Source: Thermoleophilaceae bacterium
GTDB lineage: Bacteria; Actinomycetota; Thermoleophilia; Solirubrobacterales; Thermoleophilaceae
DNA: 64,000 nucleotides
NCBI GenBank assembly: GCA_036378175.1
Contig: DASUWY010000041.1
Span: 1-64,000, forward strand
Direction of reading: 5' to 3'
This document shows, one piece after another, positions 35,901-44,239 of this stretch. Within the stretch, counting starts at the first letter, position 1. Every line of letters starts with the position of its first letter. Under the pieces are notes generated by a model. It searched no databases. It saw nothing but the letters and a program-made list of their open reading frames with translations, and was not told the origin of the DNA. The translations under genes and the position numbers were made by a program.

Positions 35901-36073
35901 AGGAGCCGCCGACGGCCAACGGAACCGATGGCGCGCCCAGCGGCGACGGCGCCGACGGCGCCGACGGTGGGGACGGCCGCTCGTCCTCCACCTCCAGCAC
36001 GGCCGGACCCAACCAGCCACGGCCGAAGAAGCAGCAACAGCAGCGTCGGCGCAAGAGGCACGGTCGCCGATGA
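32918..36073 (+). CDS. secDF: Fused protein-export subunit SecDF
   Basis: A 1051-residue RND-type protein that uses the proton gradient to pull exported proteins from the Sec channel. The SecD half has LGLDLKGGVQL near residue 30, a long extracytoplasmic domain to about 430, and GVAADANIVIFERIKEE near 507. The SecF half begins about residue 608, with NFGIDFESGT near 650 and LGYSLYDTIIVFDRIREN near 810. Actinobacteria usually have separate secD and secF, so the fusion is notable. After about residue 905 comes a roughly 145-residue low-complexity, Gly/Asp/Pro-rich and finally Gln/Arg-rich tail. The extracytoplasmic region contains Gln/Asn-rich insertions. The next ATG overlaps the stop. Confidence 0.95.
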   Translation: MTSARRNAFVLLVVVALILLSGLVILSKPTRLGLDLKGGVQLIYQGEPTPQVPKVTPEAIDNAISTIRKRTDALGVSEPEIQRSADNQISIGLPDVKNVARAEQQVGSTAQLQFYDWEPNIYEGPNKLVDPNTAATNNAPSSPIFNLYDAVLRGSQSKPRAEPTDVPAGGPDPAVVKRFNGNQQQIQQYYDNKNDTSGDKYYLFGPAAGKGQKPRPLQGGEPASSCQELLSDYTNKLNRAGPKPAPRPVIKNTQCRAELQALGTAGPPQGSQVLKVPKGVVIIGAQATQGAKPGTPPPGYFVLEDDSALSGSDIRNPKQQTDQSGAPNVTFNFSGFGRRQFAATTKRIAQRGAAQLLPPGTPPANADQRFAITLDNQIVSLATVDFRDNPDGIDGRTGAEIDHIGSIQEANDLAQNLRIGALPINLKLISKTQVSSTLGKQALHQGLVAGAVGLALTLIFLLSFYRVLGVVAALGLLVYAILLYALIKLIPITLTLPGIAGMILTLGVAADANIVIFERIKEEVRGGASIPRAISQGYGKALKAIIDANVVTIGVAFILFMLATSSVKGFAFTLLVGTLVSLFTAVLFTSALLGSLSRTRILRNKHALAAGKERIRWHFDFMGKSKWFFAMSGVIICAGALAIAGLGVNFGIDFESGTRITTPVERPANVTAVRNAIAPLGYGDAKIQQVQDKQLGQHVFQITVKKLPPNQVNKVENALDQKFGVVRANFSADSVGPTFGAQIAKTALIAIIASLVLISLYIGLRFEFKFAVPVLISLAHDLFITAGVYALFQREVTADTVAALLTILGYSLYDTIIVFDRIRENVPRMPRATFSQIVNRSMAEVLTRSLATSLSTLLPIIALLAFGGQTLKDFGFALLVGVISGAYSSIFIASPVLTHWKEREPVYVRRRQLALEDFGGVVPAYAPGTFGEQEGEVAATPARRGPEQRQRLGRAGRPSARPVRGNGPSGGAAPAAGTAVEEPPAPQAPEPEEIEEPPTANGTDGAPSGDGADGADGGDGRSSSTSSTAGPNQPRPKKQQQQRRRKRHGRR

Positions 36074-36345
36074 GCATGCTCGTCTGGGTGATGATGGGAA
36101 TCGCGATCTGGCACTTCGCGATCTTCCTGCCGGACCGCTTCTGGGGCGGGATCGTGGGCGCGCTCGTGTGCGCGGTCATCGGCGCCGTGCTCGTCGCGTT
36201 GATCATCAACGGCTTCAGCGTGCCGGCCAAGCACGCCACGCACATCGCCCAGGCGCTCGAGGCGATACCGGGAGCGGCGCTGGCTCTGGCCGCCTGCTAC
36301 CTGTACGGGGATCGCGTGGAGCCGCAGCGGCCGGCGCTGGACTAG
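36070..36345 (+). CDS. Small membrane protein downstream of secDF
   Basis: A 91-residue protein with three hydrophobic segments: WVMMGIAIWHFAIFLP, GGIVGALVCAVIGAVLVALIING, and AIPGAALALAACYLYG. Gly-rich TM helices recall GlsB/YeaQ-type stress membrane proteins, but similarity is weak. ATG 36070 overlaps the secDF TGA, so translation is coupled. Its 3' end overlaps the convergent deacetylase gene by four bases. Confidence 0.65.
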   Translation: MSMLVWVMMGIAIWHFAIFLPDRFWGGIVGALVCAVIGAVLVALIINGFSVPAKHATHIAQALEAIPGAALALAACYLYGDRVEPQRPALD

Positions 36346-37172
36346 ACGAGTTCCGTCGCGGGGGCGTCGTTTGGCGCGGCAAGGTCCGCGAATGAGCCGA
36401 GGCGGTGCCCGGCAAGCGCGTCGGCCCATTCGGGCGACATCAGGCGGGCATAGGAGTCGGTCCACCCTGGGTGACTCGACACCTCGAGCACGGAATGGCG
36501 CGCGATCGACAGGTCGACTGAGATGCTGTCCCAGCGCCTCAGCAGGCACTCGAACGCCAGCAGGAGGTCCGGGGTCCGGAAACGCTGCCTGAGGATCATG
36601 CGGCGCACCTGGCGCGCGAGGCTGCCACCGACCGGGCCGCCGCCGCGGAACGCCGTTCCCTTCTCGAGGGCCCTGCTGAAGATCACGTTGAAGGCGAGAT
36701 GCGCGTGCTCGTGCCCGTCGATGTGATCCGGCGGGCGTCCGTAGAGCTCGTGAAAGCGCTCGAGCTGATCGAAGATCACGTGCTCGAAGAGACCTCGCAG
36801 GCGGGGGTCGTAGGTCCAGCGCCGGAGCTGGCGCCGACGGAACCGCGCGCTGAGCTCGTGTTGGCGGCTGCGCACATCGGGCGGCGTGGCGGGATCGCTG
36901 AACGGACGCGTGAGGTTCAGATGCAGGCCGATCGGGATTCCGCAGTAGAGCGCGATGTCCGCCGCTCGCTCCGAGTCCCGCATGTAGACCATCGCGGTGG
37001 CGCTGGTCACCGCGCCGGCCTGGAAGCAGCGATGCGCGGCGTCGGTCATCTCGGGATAGCCGCCCCAATCGTCCGCGTTCACGATGAGCAGCCCGCGTGC
37101 GGCTGGACCCGCGCGGTCGGCGGACGGGACGTACGGCAGGGCGGGGGCGGTGACTGTGACTGAAGGGACCAA
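36342..37172 (-). CDS. YdjC/ChbG-family carbohydrate deacetylase
   Basis: Predicted metal-dependent deacetylase of N-acetylated oligosaccharides, about 276 residues. Family motifs: LLIVNADDWGG (catalytic Asp pair), IGLHLNLT, HIDGHEHAHL with metal-binding histidines, and SHPGWTD. The frame is open far upstream into recJ. The conserved core starts at about residue 30 of the TTG 37172 version, so TTG 37172 is the most sensible start, though unproven. It is divergent from recJ with about 70 bases between. Confidence 0.8.
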   Translation of the reverse strand: MVPSVTVTAPALPYVPSADRAGPAARGLLIVNADDWGGYPEMTDAAHRCFQAGAVTSATAMVYMRDSERAADIALYCGIPIGLHLNLTRPFSDPATPPDVRSRQHELSARFRRRQLRRWTYDPRLRGLFEHVIFDQLERFHELYGRPPDHIDGHEHAHLAFNVIFSRALEKGTAFRGGGPVGGSLARQVRRMILRQRFRTPDLLLAFECLLRRWDSISVDLSIARHSVLEVSSHPGWTDSYARLMSPEWADALAGHRLGSFADLAAPNDAPATELV

Positions 37173-37241
37173 AGCTGGCGCGCTTGCGCTACTACGAATA
37201 CCACGACTCGGATCCCCGGCGCAAACGTTCTGTCCGTATGT

Positions 37242-39698
37242 GTGTCGACAATCACGCGCATGCTCGCCGATGCCGCGCGTTGGTCCGCTGCGCCCTATTC
37301 GTTCGCTTCCGCGGATGCGATCGCTGCTGAGCTGGGCCTGTCGAGGACCGTCGCGTCGGTGCTGGTGCGGCGCGGCCACCACACTCCAGCCGAGGCACGG
37401 CGGTTCCTCGAAGGCAGTGAGCGCCACGATCCGTTCCTGCTCGGTCAGATGCGAAGCGCGTGCGACAAGATCCTCGCGCACGTGGCCCGCGGGTCGCCAA
37501 TCGTGGTGCATGGCGACTACGACGTGGATGGCGTCGCCTCCACAGCGGTGCTGGTGCGTGCCCTGCGGCGGCTCGGCGCTCGCGTGTCGTGGCACCTGCC
37601 AAGCCGCATGGACGATGGCTATGGGCTGTCTCTCCGCACGGTCGAGCGGCTCGCCTCCGAGGGCGCCGGGCTGCTCGTCACGGTTGACTGCGCGATAACC
37701 GCGGCGGCTGAGGTCGACCTCGCGCGGGCACTCGGCCTCGAGGTGGTGGTCACGGACCATCACCGGCCGGGGGAGCGCCTCCCGGACTGCCCGATCGTGC
37801 ATCCCGCGCTCGGCGGCTATCCGTTCCCGGACCTATGTGCGGCGGGCGTCGCGCACAAGCTCGCGGAGGCGCTGTACGTCAGCGCCGGCGAGGATCCGGC
37901 GCCGGCTGCGGAGGACATCGACATCGTCGCCCTCGCCACCGTGGCGGACCTGGTGCCGCTCCGCGGTGAGAACCGGCGCCTCGTGCGTGAGGGGCTCGAG
38001 GCGATGGCCCGCACCCGCAAGGCGGGGCTTCGCGCGTTGATGAAGATCGCGGCGCTCGATCCGGGCGAGGTGGATGCGCGGGCGCTCGCGTTCCGCCTGG
38101 CGCCGCGCATCAACGCGGCCGGACGCCTGCAGCGGGCGGACGCCGGGCTCGAGCTGCTGCTCACGGAAGACGAAGCGCGGGCGGCTCAGGTTGCGGACGA
38201 GCTCGACCTGCTCAACCGCGAGCGCCAGGACACGGAGACGCGCATCATGTTCGCCGCCGAGGCCGAGCGCGCGCGTCATGACGGCCAGCCGGCGTATGTG
38301 CTCGCGGGCGAGGGATGGCACCCCGGCGTGATCGGCATCGTGGCTTCGCGGATCGTGGAGCGCCACCACCGGCCCACCCTGATGATCTCGCTCGACGGCG
38401 AGGCGGGACGTGGTTCCGGCCGCAGCATCGGCGCGTACGACCTGCATGCGGGGCTCGCCGCGTGCTCCGAGCACCTCACCCGCTTCGGCGGACATCGCGC
38501 GGCCGCTGGCTTCGAGGTGCCGACGGATGGGGTGGATGCGCTCCGTCGCGCGTTCGTGCGCCACGCGGCGGCCTCGCTCACGCCCTACGACCTGATTCCC
38601 GAGGAGAGGGTGGATGCGCTCGTGCCGGGAACCGCTCTCGGGCTCGGGCTCGCCGAGGAGCTCCGCCGCCTCGAGCCGTTCGGGATGGGCAATCCGGAGC
38701 CCACTCTGCTCGTGCCCGCCGCCCGTGTGGGCGACGCCCGCTCGATGGGCGACGAGGGTCAGCACTGCCGCTTCACGCTGTCGAGCGGTGGCATCCGCGC
38801 GCGTGGAGTGGCGTTCCGCACGGCGGTGTCCGGGATCGCGGCGTGCGGGGAGGAGCCGCGCGATGTGGCGCTCCGGCTGGAGCTCAATCGCTGGAACGGG
38901 ACGATTGAGCCGCGGGTGGTGCTGCGGGCGCTCTGCCGGATCGATCACGGAGAGTGCGAGGTGCTGGAGGAGCGCGGCGAGTTCTGGGCCGCGCTGGATG
39001 CCGGCGCGGAGCCCTGGAGCGCACTCGAGCCTGGTCCCGCGTCGAGGGAGGTGTGCGACCGCCGCGGGGAGGGGTTCGCGGGCGTGGCGGGCGATCTCGT
39101 GTCGAGCGGCGAGCCGGTGCTCGTGGTGTGCGCGGACGTGGCGCGGAGGCGAGACGTCCTCGCGCAGGTGCTGGGCGCCCGCGTGGCGCCGCTCGTGTCG
39201 TGGGATGGGCTCGCAGCGCGGCCCGAGATCGGCACGAAGTTCGCGCACGTCGTGGCGCTCGATCCGCCGCCGCACGTCGCCGGCGAGGCTCTGCTGGCAG
39301 CGTTGCCGGGCGGCGGGTTCGCGCACCTCGCCTGGGGTGAGCCCGAGGTGGCGTTCGCACTCGCTCTGGCGCAGGCGGAGCTCGACCTGCGCCCACCGCT
39401 CACAGCGATCTACCGCGCGCTTCGCGAGAGCGGCGGTGCCGAGGGCGAGCAGTTGCGCGCCCTCCTCTGTGGCCACGGCCGCTATCCGCGTTCGCCCGTG
39501 CTCTGCCGCCGGCTGCTGGCGGTGCTCGTGGAGCTGGGCCTGGCAACGTACGCGGACCGCAGTTGCACCCTGCTCGAAGGGGTTCGTGCTGACCTCGAGA
39601 CGGCTTCGACCTATCGGCGCTGCCAGCAGCAATTGCGGGAGGCTCGCGCGTACCTGTCGGCCGCGATGCCGGCCCGCCGGAGCATGGTCGCGGCGTAG
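37242..39698 (+). CDS. recJ: Single-stranded-DNA exonuclease RecJ
   Basis: An 818-residue DHH-family 5'-3' exonuclease for recombination and mismatch repair. Motifs: VVHGDYDVDGVAS (near residue 90), the DHH box VVTDHHRPGERLPD (near 170), and DHHA1 motif RIVERHHRPTLMI with GSGRSIGAYDLH and FGGHRAAAGF. An OB-fold region follows. Residues about 570-818 form an extra C-terminal domain like that of long RecJ proteins such as B. subtilis; E. coli RecJ lacks it. GTG 37242 or ATG 37260 starts the protein. Confidence 0.94.
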   Translation: MSTITRMLADAARWSAAPYSFASADAIAAELGLSRTVASVLVRRGHHTPAEARRFLEGSERHDPFLLGQMRSACDKILAHVARGSPIVVHGDYDVDGVASTAVLVRALRRLGARVSWHLPSRMDDGYGLSLRTVERLASEGAGLLVTVDCAITAAAEVDLARALGLEVVVTDHHRPGERLPDCPIVHPALGGYPFPDLCAAGVAHKLAEALYVSAGEDPAPAAEDIDIVALATVADLVPLRGENRRLVREGLEAMARTRKAGLRALMKIAALDPGEVDARALAFRLAPRINAAGRLQRADAGLELLLTEDEARAAQVADELDLLNRERQDTETRIMFAAEAERARHDGQPAYVLAGEGWHPGVIGIVASRIVERHHRPTLMISLDGEAGRGSGRSIGAYDLHAGLAACSEHLTRFGGHRAAAGFEVPTDGVDALRRAFVRHAAASLTPYDLIPEERVDALVPGTALGLGLAEELRRLEPFGMGNPEPTLLVPAARVGDARSMGDEGQHCRFTLSSGGIRARGVAFRTAVSGIAACGEEPRDVALRLELNRWNGTIEPRVVLRALCRIDHGECEVLEERGEFWAALDAGAEPWSALEPGPASREVCDRRGEGFAGVAGDLVSSGEPVLVVCADVARRRDVLAQVLGARVAPLVSWDGLAARPEIGTKFAHVVALDPPPHVAGEALLAALPGGGFAHLAWGEPEVAFALALAQAELDLRPPLTAIYRALRESGGAEGEQLRALLCGHGRYPRSPVLCRRLLAVLVELGLATYADRSCTLLEGVRADLETASTYRRCQQQLREARAYLSAAMPARRSMVAA

Positions 39699-39705
39699 TT
39701 TTCGC

Positions 39706-39756
39706 CCGGGTGTCAGCTGTAGCGCGCGTATTTCATGCTTAGGTGGTGACACCCGG
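39706..39756 (+). terminator. Perfect 10-bp inverted repeat with long loop
   Basis: CCGGGTGTCA (39706-39715) pairs with TGACACCCGG (39747-39756) around a 31-base loop that is AT-richer than its surroundings. It starts eight bases after the recJ stop and lies about 120 bases before the next gene. It may be a terminator or a regulatory leader; the loop is long for a terminator. Confidence 0.45.
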
Positions 39757-39872
39757 CTGCGGCTCGGCGTCGCGCCGCTGATACCTCCGAACGGCGAGCA
39801 ACGGCGGCGCCAAGATGCGCCGGCGGCGCGTATGGCGCACACCTTCTGGGAACATTTGCGCGCAGGGGATCA

Positions 39873-41345
39873 ATGCTGGTGGGGACGCTCAAACCGCGGA
39901 CACGGACGCTCGCGCTCGCGCTCGCAGCGGCGGGTTGCGCGCTGGCGCTCTCGGTCAGCCCGGCGCAAGGGGCCGTACCGATCCCCGAGGGACCCGACGC
40001 CTCCACGCTCCCCGTGTTCATCGGCCACGCCGCCAAGCCGCATCCGGTGAGCGGCACCGCGGTGCCGCAGAACCCCTACATGGCGCCGAACGGCCGGAGC
40101 AACCTGCACGACGACGCATACATGACCGACAGCTACACCGGCTCGGGTCCTCTCGGCCAGAAGATGCAGCGCACCTCCACGTTCCTCGCGCGCGAGTGCG
40201 CATCCACGGCGTTCGACTCGCGCGGCCGGATCGTGACCGTGTGCGTGGGGATCGACGGTCCGCAGCTGCAGCTGATGGACCCGCACACGCTCGACACGCT
40301 TGCCGTGTTCCCGCTGCCGCCGCGCATGCCGAGCGGAGGCAGCCCGTTCACGGACTTCTCGGGCGGCGGCTACTTCTACCTCGACAATCAGGACCGCGCC
40401 GTGATCCCCACCACCACGGGCCAGATCTGGATCGTGCGCGAGACCAGCGGCGGCTTCGCGCTCGACCGCGACTACGACCTCGGAGCGGCCCTGCAGCCCA
40501 CCGACAAGATCGAGTCGGCGCTGCCCGATTGGTCCGGGCGCATCTGGTTCGTCACGGCCAAGGGCGTGGTGGGCTACGTGGACCCCGATTCCGGCGCGGT
40601 GCACTCGCTCGACACTGGCGAGACGATCGGCAACTCCTTCGCCACCGACGAGACGGGCGGCGTGTACGTGGTCACGGACGCCGCGATGTACCGCTTCGAG
40701 GCCACGAGCGGCGGCCCCCAGGTGAGCTGGCGCGAGACCTACGCGAACGACGGCACGAGCAAGCCCGGGCAGACCGAGGTGGGATCGGGAACCACGCCCA
40801 CGGTCACAGGCCCGTACGTCGCGATCACCGACAACGCGGACCCGATCGATGTGGTGGTCTACCGACGCGCCGACGGCTCGCCCGTCTGCACGCAGCCCGT
40901 GTTCCAGAAGGGTGCGAGCGACACCGACCAGTCGCTCGTGGCCGCCGGCAACGCGCTGGTGGCGGAGAACAACTACGGCTACAGCAGCCCTCTCGCCACA
41001 GAGAACGGCGGCAGCACCACCGGCGGGCTCGAGCGGGTGGATATCGCCGCGGACGGCAGCGGCTGCCACACCGTGTGGCACAGCGACGAGCACGCGCCCT
41101 CGGTGGTGCCGAAGGTGTCGCTGGCTGCCGGGCTGGTCTACACCTACACGAAGGAGCCGCGTACGGACGGCAAGGACGCCTGGTACCTCACCACGCTCGA
41201 CTTCCGCAACGGCCACACGGTGTACAAGCGCCTGGCGGGGGAGGGGCTCGGCTTCAACAACAACTACGCGCCCGTCACGCTGGCCCCGGACGGAACTGCG
41301 TACGTCGGCGTGCTCGGCGGCCTCGTGGAGCTACGCGATGGCTGA
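39873..41345 (+). CDS. Secreted propeller-like protein
   Basis: A 490-residue exported protein. The N-terminus has a basic region and hydrophobic core (RTRTLALALAAAGCALALSVSPAQGA) as signal peptide; cleavage is probably after AQGA. The body has repeated four-strand units with phrases such as FDSRGRIVTVCVGIDGPQ, SGGGYFYLDNQDRAVIP, LPDWSGRIWFVTAKGVVGYV and DETGGVYVVTDAAMYRFE, as in SMP-30/quinoprotein-like beta-propellers. No catalytic motif recognised. AGGGGAT before ATG 39873 is a plausible ribosome site. Function unknown. Confidence 0.75.
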   Translation: MLVGTLKPRTRTLALALAAAGCALALSVSPAQGAVPIPEGPDASTLPVFIGHAAKPHPVSGTAVPQNPYMAPNGRSNLHDDAYMTDSYTGSGPLGQKMQRTSTFLARECASTAFDSRGRIVTVCVGIDGPQLQLMDPHTLDTLAVFPLPPRMPSGGSPFTDFSGGGYFYLDNQDRAVIPTTTGQIWIVRETSGGFALDRDYDLGAALQPTDKIESALPDWSGRIWFVTAKGVVGYVDPDSGAVHSLDTGETIGNSFATDETGGVYVVTDAAMYRFEATSGGPQVSWRETYANDGTSKPGQTEVGSGTTPTVTGPYVAITDNADPIDVVVYRRADGSPVCTQPVFQKGASDTDQSLVAAGNALVAENNYGYSSPLATENGGSTTGGLERVDIAADGSGCHTVWHSDEHAPSVVPKVSLAAGLVYTYTKEPRTDGKDAWYLTTLDFRNGHTVYKRLAGEGLGFNNNYAPVTLAPDGTAYVGVLGGLVELRDG

Positions 41346-41480
41346 ACACTGGCGCGCCGAAACGCCTGCAGCGGGCAGGATTTTCACCGAGAGAGCGGGA
41401 AAGGTGTACCCGAGTTCCGTCATGTGCGTACCGCATCATGCACCTAGCTGGTACACCACCAGTCGAAAGGCGGAGCACGC

Positions 41481-41726
41481 ATGACCCTGTGGCTCACTCT
41501 CTTGCTGGTCTGGACCGCCGGCATCCCGGCGGCGCTCTTTCTCACCGCGTTCGTGGCCGTGAGACTCAATCAGCGGCGCGCGCACCGTCTGCCCTCGTTC
41601 GCCTTCCCGGAGAGCCTGCGCGCCAGTCCGGCGCCGAGCTGCGGCCGCAGGATCCACACGTATCGCTCCGTGGCCGGGCACGGCGGCCCTCCACGGCCGC
41701 GGGTCGCCTTCCGGCGACGGGTCTGA
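41481..41726 (+). CDS. Small single-TM membrane protein
   Basis: An 81-residue protein with one strong N-terminal TM segment (LWLTLLLVWTAGIPAALFLTAFVAV) and a basic tail ending RPRVAFRRRV. GGAG about ten bases before ATG 41481 supports the start. No family known. It lies between the secreted propeller gene and rel, with an inverted pair GGTGTACC / GGTACACC about 43 bases apart in its upstream region. Confidence 0.5.
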   Translation: MTLWLTLLLVWTAGIPAALFLTAFVAVRLNQRRAHRLPSFAFPESLRASPAPSCGRRIHTYRSVAGHGGPPRPRVAFRRRV

Positions 41727-41779
41727 CCCTCGCTGGGGCGTCTCCGCGCGTCCCTCACCCGCTCTAAACTCGGTTGCAG

Positions 41780-44239
41780 ATGGCGAAGTCGTCCAACACC
41801 CCTGCACAGCCGAGCGCAGCCCAGCGCCGGAAGACCGCCGCCAAGCCTGCCGCCACCAAGGAGCAGACCAAGGCGCCCGCCAAGCCGGGCGCCCAGCGCA
41901 AGGGCTCCGGCAACGGCAAGAGGCGCGACGGCGCACGCGCGGCGGTCGACTTCGACCACAAGCCGGTGGACAGCGCGGGCCCGCATGCGCCGGCCGCCGT
42001 GTCCGCCGACGTCACGGACTTCGAGCGCGGTCTGCTCGGCGACCTGCTGGCGGTGATAGAGGAGCACTCCGGGGACGCCGCGCTCGAGATCGACCGCGAC
42101 GCCGTGGAGCGCGCCTTCGTGTTTGCCTGCGAGCACCACGCGGACCAGCTGAGGCGCTCCGGCGAGGACTTCATCATCCATCCCGTGGGCGTGGCGAAGA
42201 TCTGCGCCGGCATGCGGCTCGACACCGAGACGCTCTGCGCCGCGCTGCTGCACGACACCGTGGAGGACACGAGCGCCTCCCTCGACGAGGTGCGCGAGGA
42301 GTTCGGCGACGAGATCGCAACGCTGGTGGACGGGGTCACGAAGCTCACCGGCATCACCTTCCAGAGCCGCGACGAGCGCCAGGCGGAGAACTACCGCAAG
42401 ATGATCGTCGCGATGTCCGCGGACGTGCGGGTGATCCTCATCAAGCTCGCGGACCGCCTGCACAACATGCGCACGCTCGGCCCCATGCCGAAGCAGAAGC
42501 AGCAGGAGAAGGCGAAGGAGACGCTCGAGATCTTCGCGCCGCTCGCGCACAGGCTCGGCATCCACGCGATCAAATGGGAGCTCGAGGACCTCGCGTTCGC
42601 AACGCTGCATCCGCGCAAGTACAAGGAGATCAAGGCGCTGGTGAACCAGCAGCGCGAGGAGCGTGAGGGCTACGTCGCGCGCGCGGGCCAGTACCTGCAG
42701 AAGGAGCTCCAGGCGGTGGGGATCCACGCCGAGATCTCAGGCCGCGCGAAGCACTTCTACTCGATCTACTCGAAGATGACGAAGAAGGGGCGCGAGTTCA
42801 ACGAGATCTACGACCTCACGGCCATGCGCGTGCTCGTGGACTCGGTGAAGGACTGCTACGGAGCGATCGGGGTGATCCACTCGCTGTGGAAGCCGCTGCC
42901 GGGGCGCTTCAAGGACTTCGTGGCGATGCCCAAGTTCAACATGTACCAGGCGCTTCACACGACCGTGATCGGGCCGGAGGGGCGCCCGCTCGAGATCCAG
43001 ATCCGCACGCGCGAGATGCACGACACCGCGGAGTACGGGATCGCGGCGCACTGGATCTATAAGGACGGCGGGTATAGGGGCGACGACAAGGCGGCGGGTC
43101 CGAGCGGCGCCACCGACAAGGTGGAATGGCTCAAGCACCTGCTCGACTGGCAGCGCGAGCTGAAGGACCCGCAGGAGTTCGTGGAGGGCCTGAAGGTCGA
43201 CCTCTTCGAGGACGAGGTGTTCGTGTTCACGCCGAAGGGCGAGGTGAAGTCGCTCGCCGCCGGCGCCACGCCGCTCGACTTCGCGTACGCGGTTCACACC
43301 GACGTCGGCCACCGCTGCGTGGGAGCGAAGGTGAACGGCAAGATCGTGCCGCTGCACTACGAGCTGCAGTCGGGCGACATCTGCGAGGTGCTCACCTCCA
43401 AGCAGGAGCGCGGCCCGTCACGCGACTGGCTGTCGCTCGCGAAGACCGCCCGCGCGCAGTCGAAGATCCGCGCCTGGTTCAAGCGCGAGCGGCGCGAGGA
43501 CTCGGAGCGCGCCGGGCGCGACATCCTGCAGGAGAACCTCAAGCGCGCCGGCCTGCCCCCGCAGAAGATGGCGGGCTCGCCGCTGCTCGCGGACGTGATC
43601 CGCGAGATGGGCTTCAAGAAGGGCGACGAGTTCTACATCGCGCTCGGCCAGGCGAAGATCTCCGCGAAGGTCGTCACCAACAAGCTGATGCAGCGGCTCA
43701 AGCAGGGCGAGGCCGCGCTCGAGCAGGAGGGCCCGGCCGACGAGCTGCTCGCCAAGCGCGAGAAGCCGAAGCCCACGGCGGCGTCGTCCAGCTACGGCAT
43801 CAAGGTTGAGGGGATCGACGACGTTCCGCTCCGCCTCGCCAAGTGCTGCCGCCCCGTGCCCGGCGATCCGATCGTGGGCTACATCTCACTCGGCCGCGGC
43901 ATCACGATCCACCACCAGCACTGCCCGAACGCTCGCGCCCTGATGAAGAGCCCGGAGCGCTTCACCAAGGTGTCCTGGGAGGGCACCGGTGCCACGTCGT
44001 TCCGGGTGGAGCTCGAGGTGGACGCGTGGGACCGCCACCGCCTGCTCGAGGATCTCTCACGCACGTTCGCCGAGAGCGGCATCAACATCCTCGAGGCGCG
44101 CTGCACCGTGGTTCACCCGATGGTGAAGAACCGGTTCGTGGTGGAGGTGGGGGACACGCAGGCGCTGAAGACGTGCGTCTCGCGGCTGCGGAACATCGAG
44201 AGCGTCTTCGACGCTTACCGGGTCACGCCCACCGCGTAG
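41780..44239 (+). CDS. rel: Bifunctional (p)ppGpp synthetase/hydrolase Rel
   Basis: An 819-residue RelA/SpoT homologue controlling the stringent response. The first 60 residues are a Lys/Ala/Pro-rich tail. HD hydrolase domain: HPVGVAKICAGM and ALLHDTVEDT (near 130-155), with FGDEIATLVDGVTKL. Synthetase domain: YDLTAMRVLVDSVKDCYGAIG (near 350) and MPKFNMYQALHTTVIG. TGS domain: VFTPKGEVKSLAAGATPLDFAYAVH (near 480). Zinc-finger-type region: LAKCCRPVPGDPIVGY. ACT domain at the end. Both activities look intact. ATG 41780 is preferred to TTG 41774. It overlaps the convergent glycosyltransferase by 25 bases. Confidence 0.96.
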   Translation: MAKSSNTPAQPSAAQRRKTAAKPAATKEQTKAPAKPGAQRKGSGNGKRRDGARAAVDFDHKPVDSAGPHAPAAVSADVTDFERGLLGDLLAVIEEHSGDAALEIDRDAVERAFVFACEHHADQLRRSGEDFIIHPVGVAKICAGMRLDTETLCAALLHDTVEDTSASLDEVREEFGDEIATLVDGVTKLTGITFQSRDERQAENYRKMIVAMSADVRVILIKLADRLHNMRTLGPMPKQKQQEKAKETLEIFAPLAHRLGIHAIKWELEDLAFATLHPRKYKEIKALVNQQREEREGYVARAGQYLQKELQAVGIHAEISGRAKHFYSIYSKMTKKGREFNEIYDLTAMRVLVDSVKDCYGAIGVIHSLWKPLPGRFKDFVAMPKFNMYQALHTTVIGPEGRPLEIQIRTREMHDTAEYGIAAHWIYKDGGYRGDDKAAGPSGATDKVEWLKHLLDWQRELKDPQEFVEGLKVDLFEDEVFVFTPKGEVKSLAAGATPLDFAYAVHTDVGHRCVGAKVNGKIVPLHYELQSGDICEVLTSKQERGPSRDWLSLAKTARAQSKIRAWFKRERREDSERAGRDILQENLKRAGLPPQKMAGSPLLADVIREMGFKKGDEFYIALGQAKISAKVVTNKLMQRLKQGEAALEQEGPADELLAKREKPKPTAASSSYGIKVEGIDDVPLRLAKCCRPVPGDPIVGYISLGRGITIHHQHCPNARALMKSPERFTKVSWEGTGATSFRVELEVDAWDRHRLLEDLSRTFAESGINILEARCTVVHPMVKNRFVVEVGDTQALKTCVSRLRNIESVFDAYRVTPTA

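Noticed and set aside
33983-36061. 692-residue open frame on the minus strand opposite secDF
   Set aside because: Antisense shadow of secDF without recognisable domains.
36342-37802. Extended version of the YdjC-type deacetylase reaching into recJ
   Set aside because: The extra N-terminal part has no conserved sequence and overlaps the recJ coding start; the conserved core fits a start near 37172.
41401-41463. Regulatory stem formed by GGTGTACC and GGTACACC
   Set aside because: The eight-base arms are 43 bases apart with no further pairing; too weak to call as a separate element.
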